Of a stretch of DNA of 36,929 bases, positions 33,399 to 36,929 are shown one piece after another. Numbering within the stretch: position 1 is the first letter of the stretch; every line of letters begins with the position of its first letter. The DNA lies in assembly GCA_946411205.1 (NCBI GenBank), contig CAMKDG010000024.1:1-36929 (forward strand), in the 5' to 3' direction. Source of the stretch: an uncultured Desulfotomaculum sp. Lineage in GTDB: Bacteria > Bacillota > Desulfotomaculia > Desulfotomaculales > Desulfotomaculaceae. The notes beneath the pieces were generated by a model, which was given only the letters and a program-made list of their open reading frames with translations, searched no databases and was not told the DNA's origin. The position numbers and the translations under genes were made by a program.

Positions 33399-34579
33399 GT
33401 CAACGGGAAAACATCGGGGCAATTATTTTAGCAGCGGGATTTTCTTCCCGGATGGGTTCCTTTAAGCCTCTTTTGCCCCTGGCGGGGAGCACAGTCATTG
33501 AGAACTCGGTGCGTGTCTTTCGGTCAACGGGTATTCAAGAGATAAGCGTTGTGGTTGGTCATCGGGCTAAAGAACTTTCACCTGTGCTAAGGAGCATGGG
33601 AGTTACCATTATTTGCAACCGCGATTACGCCAGTGGGATGTTCTCTTCGGTCAAGGCAGGGGTCAGTAGCCTCAAAGCTTCTGTAGAGGCCTTCTTTTTA
33701 TTGCCCGGAGATATTCCACTGGTTCGACCCGCGACTATTGACAGATTAGTAGATGTTTACCAGAGCTGTCCCTCCGGTATTATTTATCCTTGTTTCAAGG
33801 GTGAGCGAGGCCACCCGCCGTTGATTTCCGCCGGTTATCAAGCAGCCATTCTGGCCTGGGAAAAGGATGGCGGCCTACGGACTTTACTGGAAGAATTTGC
33901 AGCAGAGGCAAGGGATGTTGAGGTAACTGATCAGGGGGTGCTGCTGGATATGGATACGCCGGACGATTATCAAAAAATTTGTCAGGCTTCGCCCAGAGAT
34001 ACGATTCCTTCAAAAAAGGATTGCTTAGCGTTACTAAAAAATGCAGCGGTACCTGCTAATGTTGCCCGACACTGCCAGGCCGTAGCAAAGGTGGCAAAAA
34101 AGATAGCCCAATCTTTAAGGGAGGCGGGGTATCGGTTGGACCCAGACCTAATTTTAGCTGCCGCTCTGCTGCACGACATCGCCCGGGAGAAAAGGGATCA
34201 CGCCCAGGTGGGTGCCCAGCATCTGCGGGAACTGGGGCATCCTAGGGTGGCTGACATTGTTGCCAGCCATATGGACCTGCCATTATTGGAAGAAGAAATT
34301 ATCAACGAAGCTTCCGTCGTTTATCTAGCGGATAAGCTGGTAAAAGACGATCAACCGGTTCTGCTAGAGCAAAGATTTCAGGAAATCTGCCGGAAATATT
34401 CCTCCGAAGAAACTGCTTTTAATGCGGCAATCGAGCGATTGAATCGGGCGAAAAGGATTCAGCTGGCCATAGAAAGAGTGATAGAGCTTCCTTTGGAAAA
34501 GATTATTGGACAGGGTAAGGGGTATCAAGATGGAACAAAGAATGATTTACTTAATCAGACACGGTGCTCTGGAGTCTAA
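33395..34579 (+). CDS. MocA/MobA-like nucleotidyltransferase fused to HD domain (DVU_1551-like)
   Basis: 394-residue fusion. Residues 1-200 are a molybdopterin nucleotidyltransferase: AIILAAGFSSRMGSFKPLLPLAG (nucleotide loop), the metal-site PGDIPLVRPATI, GERGHPPLI, and LLDMDTPDDY. This class attaches CMP (MocA) or GMP (MobA) to Moco; xanthine-oxidase-family enzymes use MCD, which favours MocA. Residues about 210-370 form an HD hydrolase: NVARHCQAVAKVA, ALLHDIAREKRDHA, ASHMDLP and YLADKLVKDD. ATG overlaps the XdhC stop. The two halves suggest synthesis and turnover control of the cofactor nucleotide (inference). Confidence 0.88.
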   Translation: MSQRENIGAIILAAGFSSRMGSFKPLLPLAGSTVIENSVRVFRSTGIQEISVVVGHRAKELSPVLRSMGVTIICNRDYASGMFSSVKAGVSSLKASVEAFFLLPGDIPLVRPATIDRLVDVYQSCPSGIIYPCFKGERGHPPLISAGYQAAILAWEKDGGLRTLLEEFAAEARDVEVTDQGVLLDMDTPDDYQKICQASPRDTIPSKKDCLALLKNAAVPANVARHCQAVAKVAKKIAQSLREAGYRLDPDLILAAALLHDIAREKRDHAQVGAQHLRELGHPRVADIVASHMDLPLLEEEIINEASVVYLADKLVKDDQPVLLEQRFQEICRKYSSEETAFNAAIERLNRAKRIQLAIERVIELPLEKIIGQGKGYQDGTKNDLLNQTRCSGV

Positions 34580-35156
34580 AGGTGGTAAAAGATTTATTGG
34601 GCAGATTGATTTGCCTTTAAGTGAAGAGGGAGTTATCCAAGCCAAGCGGTTGGGACAGGAGCTTAGTTGCCTTCGGTTAAGCCAAATTTTTTGTAGTGAT
34701 CTACAGCGTTCCCGTGAGACGGCTGAAATCATTGCCGGTAAACACAGCCTTGTCCCCACCCCTTGCCCGGAATTGCGGGAAATTTGCCTGGGGGAGTGGG
34801 AAGGACGATACTTTGAAGAGATTCGCCGCAGATTTCCGAATGAGTTTAACCAAAGGGGTAAGGATATCGTCAATTTTTGTCCACCGGGGGGAGAAAGTTT
34901 TAACCAGTGTAACCAGAGGGTTGTGGCTAAGTGGCAGCATATTCTGGAGAATTCCACCGGGAATATCCTAATTACCGGTCATGCGGGTGTCAACCGCTTA
35001 CTTCTCTGTCATCTATTGGGCATACCTCTGGAAAACATTTTTTGCCTGAGCCAGGACTACGGTTGTTTGAACGTAATTAGTTATCGGGATCAAAGGTATC
35101 AGGTGAGAGCGCTCAACAAGGTAAGCCGATTCAAGCGTTTAAGTGAAAATCATTAA
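34530..35156 (+). CDS. Histidine phosphatase family protein (CobC-like)
   Basis: 208-residue phosphoglycerate-mutase-like phosphatase. Catalytic RHG motif in YLIRHGALESKG near residue 11, and the second His in ITGHAGVNRLLLCHLLG. Acid/base glutamate likely in LGEWEGRYFEEI. Resembles alpha-ribazole phosphatases, but cobalamin genes are absent here. Start at 34530 with AAGGGG upstream; it overlaps the HD end of the previous gene by 50 bases, so it is coupled. Last gene of the island operon. Confidence 0.88.
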   Translation: MEQRMIYLIRHGALESKGGKRFIGQIDLPLSEEGVIQAKRLGQELSCLRLSQIFCSDLQRSRETAEIIAGKHSLVPTPCPELREICLGEWEGRYFEEIRRRFPNEFNQRGKDIVNFCPPGGESFNQCNQRVVAKWQHILENSTGNILITGHAGVNRLLLCHLLGIPLENIFCLSQDYGCLNVISYRDQRYQVRALNKVSRFKRLSENH

Positions 35157-35246
35157 ATTAATCGGTAATTGAGCAAGGCCAGTGATGCCGTTACCCTGTG
35201 CGGAGTTTTCTAAAAAATTAAAATATTTTCAAAAAATGAAGGATTA

Positions 35247-35275
35247 TTCAGATAGCCATAGAATAGCTTTATAAT
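35247..35275 (+). promoter_or_regulatory. Promoter of tandem riboswitch leader
   Basis: TTCAGA (35247-35252), 17-bp spacer, consensus TATAAT (35270-35275). Transcription start would be about 35282, right at the 5' edge of the first riboswitch. Confidence 0.7.
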
Positions 35276-35283
35276 AGATTTAT

Positions 35284-35384
35284 TACCTCCGAGCTCTGTA
35301 ACCTGTGATAGTAGATTATGGTTGCTGTGGCCGTTAGGGTTTATCTGGAAACGGATAAGCCTCCCGTGTGGAAAGGATGGTAGC
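35284..35384 (+). ncRNA. Moco riboswitch 1 of tandem pair
   Basis: CTCCGAGCT, GGCCGTTAGGGTTT, TCTGGAAAC, AGCCTCCC and GTGGAAAGGA. P1 pairs TTACCTCC with GGATGGTAG, one bulged T. The P2 arm GTAACC / GGTTGC is clear. Followed by a terminator at 35404-35428. Confidence 0.92.
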
Positions 35385-35403
35385 TTTATTAAGCTATGTC
35401 TTT

Positions 35404-35430
35404 AACCGCACGCTGATGCGGTTTTTTGTT
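35404..35430 (+). terminator. Attenuator terminator after riboswitch 1
   Basis: AACCGCA / TGCGGTT with a 6-base loop then TTTTT GTTTTT. Confidence 0.85.
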
Positions 35431-35460
35431 TTTATATAAAGATATAGTGTTTTGACTGTT

Positions 35461-35552
35461 CTCCGAGCCATATTACCTGCAAGTGCTGACTATGGTGCTA
35501 TGGCCGTTAGGGTTAGCTGGGAAACTGGTTAGCCTCCCCTGTGGAAAGGAGA
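35461..35552 (+). ncRNA. Moco riboswitch 2 of tandem pair
   Basis: CTCCGAGCC, TGGCCGTTAGGGTT, CTGGGAAAC, AGCCTCCC and GTGGAAAGGAG. P1 TTCTCC / GGAGAG and P2 GCCATA / TATGGC are perfect. Followed by its own terminator at 35575-35627. Confidence 0.95.
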
Positions 35553-35577
35553 GCCATACCTGCCTGTGTCTAAACAG

Positions 35578-35629
35578 GGTGTTGGTTTGTGCTCCTTTTC
35601 AAGGATACTTGCCAACACCTTTATTTTTT
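35578..35629 (+). terminator. Attenuator terminator after riboswitch 2
   Basis: GGTGTTGG / CCAACACC with an internal TCCTT / AAGGA hairpin, followed by TTTATTTTTT. Confidence 0.85.
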
Positions 35630-35690
35630 GAGTATCCGGAAGGTCATAACCTATATAGATCATGGGTAAGTAGCAAGCTCGGTTTTCTAA
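35630..35690 (+). promoter_or_regulatory. Repeated leader element, copy D (3' half only)
   Basis: AGTATCC-GGAA-GG, TCATAACC, an ACCTAT / ATGGGT hairpin and the closing arm GCAAGCTCGGTTTTCTAAA correspond to the 3' half of copies A-C. The 5' half (AAACTAAG arm and GTCTAAAGAC hairpin) is missing; the riboswitch-2 terminator stands in its place. Confidence 0.55.
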
Positions 35691-35705
35691 AGAGGTGGGT
35701 TGAGC

Positions 35706-36101
35706 TTGATTAAGTTAGGAAAATTATTGGTTTCCTTTCAACCCGGTGAGGTAGCTGGTTGCTACACACAAGGAGAAGAAGAGCTAAAAATAATTGCCAG
35801 GGCATTGGGGGATATTACAGACAAAGTATTTGATATGTACTTTGAGTTTTCTCGCTTGGCCGATGAAGGAATCCTGGTCAGAGAAGAAAAAATCTCTGGC
35901 AGAAGAAATATGCGGGTCTCTTTTTATTACCCCGGAGCCTTATCTGTATCAACTGTCAGACAAGTCATTATCAATAAGCTGCTAGGTGAGTATTTGCATT
36001 TACCAGATTATCCGCGTCCTGGCATCTATGTGGTACAAAATAAAAGAAAAGATCTTAGCCTACTATGCAAATCCCTGGGCAAAACTGTTTGCCGGGCTTA
36101 A
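35706..36101 (+). CDS. Hypothetical 131-aa protein under tandem Moco riboswitches
   Basis: Unrecognised cytoplasmic protein. Two TTG starts compete (35700, 35706); the second fits the AGAGGTGG site better with 7-8 bases of spacing. The middle (EELKIIARALGDITDKVFDMYFEFSRLADEGILVREEKISGRRNMRVSFYYPG) is a helix-rich stretch then a beta pair, with a look of a winged helix, but this is only an impression. C-terminal YPRPGIYVVQNKRKDLSLLCKSLGKTVCRA is basic with two Cys. Single gene behind two riboswitches and a partial leader element; likely tied to Mo/W cofactor status, function unknown. Confidence 0.75.
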   Translation: MIKLGKLLVSFQPGEVAGCYTQGEEELKIIARALGDITDKVFDMYFEFSRLADEGILVREEKISGRRNMRVSFYYPGALSVSTVRQVIINKLLGEYLHLPDYPRPGIYVVQNKRKDLSLLCKSLGKTVCRA

Positions 36102-36142
36102 TTTGCACTTTCAGAAATTATAAAAATTTTATATGATAGGAA

Positions 36143-36241
36143 GTATAAGAAAAACTAAGGTTTATGCCGACGTCTAAAGACTTGGCGTATCCTATTGGGC
36201 ATAACCTAAAGGTTACTGCGAGCAAGGACCGGTTTTTCTAA
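36143..36241 (+). promoter_or_regulatory. Repeated structured leader element, copy C
   Basis: GTATAAGAAAAACTAAGGTTT, hairpin GCCGACGTCTAAAGACTTGGC, TATCC-TATT-GGGCATAA, hairpin TAACC / GGTTA, and closing arm AAGGACCGGTTTTTCTA. The outer arms pair AAAAACT/GGTTTTT and GGT/ACC. It ends 22 bases before the aldehyde dehydrogenase start. Confidence 0.75.
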
Positions 36242-36262
36242 TACTAAACATGAGGTGACGAT

Positions 36263-36929
36263 ATGGTAAGTGATTTTGTAAATGAACCCTTTCTCGATCT
36301 AAAAGATGAACAGGTGGTTACTCATTTTAAAAAGGCACTGGAGGAGGTAGGGTCTCAACTCGGGGGAGATTATCCCTTGATCATTAATGGTGAAGAAATT
36401 TACACCGAAGAGAAAATTACTTCTCTGAACCCATCCTTGAGTGAGCAAGTGGTTGGTTATGTTTCTAAAGCATCTCTGGAACAGGCAGAGCTGGCTATTA
36501 GTAGTGCTGAAAAGGCTTTCGGCAAATGGTCCAAGGTAAAACCGCAGGAACGGGCAGAGTATCTTTTTAAAGCCGCAGCTATCATGCGGGAAAGGAAATA
36601 TGAACTTTCCAGCTGGCTGATTTATGAAGCAGGTAAAAATTGGGCTGAGGCAGATGCAGATACGGCCGAAGCTATTGATTTTTTAGAGTTTTATGCCCGG
36701 GAAATGCATCGTCTGGCCAGTCCTCAACCCCTGGTTAGAATACCCGGAGAACAAAATGAATTGGTTTATCTGCCCCTTGGAGTAGGCGTTGTTATTCCAC
36801 CCTGGAATTTCCCCTTAGCTATTATGGCGGGTATGACTGCCGCAGCCATTGTAGCAGGGAACACGGTGGTTTTGAAGCCTGCCAGCAATACTCCGGTCAT
36901 TGCGGCTATCTTCATGAACATTCTTAGAG
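36263..36929 (+). CDS. Aldehyde dehydrogenase, P5C dehydrogenase-like (5' part only)
   Basis: Open to the end of the window, 222 codons, so not in the ORF track. ATG at 36263 with GAGGTG 6-7 bases upstream. The amino part (PLIINGEEIYTEEKITSLNPSLSEQVVGYVSKASLEQAELAISSAEKAFGKWSKVKPQERAEYLFKAA) and GVVIPPWNFPLAIMAGMTAAAIVAGNTVVLKPASNTPVIA are typical of the RocA/PruA class of NAD-dependent aldehyde dehydrogenases. Catalytic Cys and Glu lie beyond the window. The leader carries element C, the same element as before the FAD/Fe-S gene, tying it to the aldehyde/molybdenum island. The precise substrate cannot be fixed. Confidence 0.9.
   Translation, partial: MVSDFVNEPFLDLKDEQVVTHFKKALEEVGSQLGGDYPLIINGEEIYTEEKITSLNPSLSEQVVGYVSKASLEQAELAISSAEKAFGKWSKVKPQERAEYLFKAAAIMRERKYELSSWLIYEAGKNWAEADADTAEAIDFLEFYAREMHRLASPQPLVRIPGEQNELVYLPLGVGVVIPPWNFPLAIMAGMTAAAIVAGNTVVLKPASNTPVIAAIFMNILR

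Noticed and set aside
1-36929. CRISPR array, rRNA, tRNA or insertion sequence
   Set aside because: No regularly spaced repeats, no rRNA or complete tRNA fold noticed, and no transposase ORF in the track.

Overview
The window looks like chromosome of a low-to-mid GC, spore-forming anaerobic Firmicute, most probably a Desulfotomaculum/Desulforamulus-type Peptococcaceae. That assignment is inference. It rests on strong AGGAGG-type ribosome binding sites, TTG starts, Clostridia-type ThiC, SLH and YjgB-like proteins, a Mop-type aldehyde oxidoreductase, and a gene set I recall from sulfate reducers (the DVU_1551-DVU_1559 families of Desulfovibrio vulgaris).

Left part (1-19.4 kb), ordinary accessory and housekeeping genes: a YjgB-like lipoprotein, an HD hydrolase and an MBL-fold hydrolase; a MarR regulator with a heterodimeric ABC exporter; an MFS efflux pump; a RelB/DinJ-YoeB toxin-antitoxin pair; the DNA glycosylase Tag; a MocR/PdxR-type regulator followed by a PPOX-fold flavoprotein; thiC behind a TPP riboswitch; a MATE exporter; a four-gene overlapping operon (DUF6530-like, DUF2087, GIY-YIG-like, flavodoxin-like reductase); a TipAS-type MerR regulator with a textbook 19-bp-spacer promoter; an SLH-domain protein; and a VOC-family protein. 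Intrinsic terminators separate most of these units.

Right part (19.4-36.9 kb), a molybdenum/tungsten-cofactor-controlled island. A tungstate-binding protein (tupA, no permease beside it) is transcribed leftwards behind a Moco riboswitch. A divergent variant riboswitch precedes a 107-aa unknown protein. A third precedes a MoeA-like molybdopterin-binding protein and a 925-aa Mop-type aldehyde oxidoreductase. A long rightward run follows: an FAD/Fe-S/CCG-domain oxidoreductase, a double-CxxC redox protein, a methyltransferase, a C_GCAxxG_C_C protein, a radical SAM enzyme (TrsS), an AMP-dependent CoA ligase, an XdhC-like protein, a MocA-like nucleotidyltransferase fused to an HD domain, and a histidine phosphatase. 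Two further Moco riboswitches in tandem, each with its own terminator, precede a 131-aa unknown protein. The window ends inside an aldehyde dehydrogenase.

The two most notable signals are five Moco/Wco-type riboswitches within 15 kb, and a second repeated structured leader that I do not recognise. The second has three good copies and one partial copy, with compensatory pairing, upstream of the MoeA-like gene, the FAD/Fe-S gene, the 131-aa gene and the aldehyde dehydrogenase. The island reads as an aldehyde-oxidising molybdo- or tungsto-enzyme plus a maturation or partner system of unknown chemistry, under cofactor-sensing RNA control.
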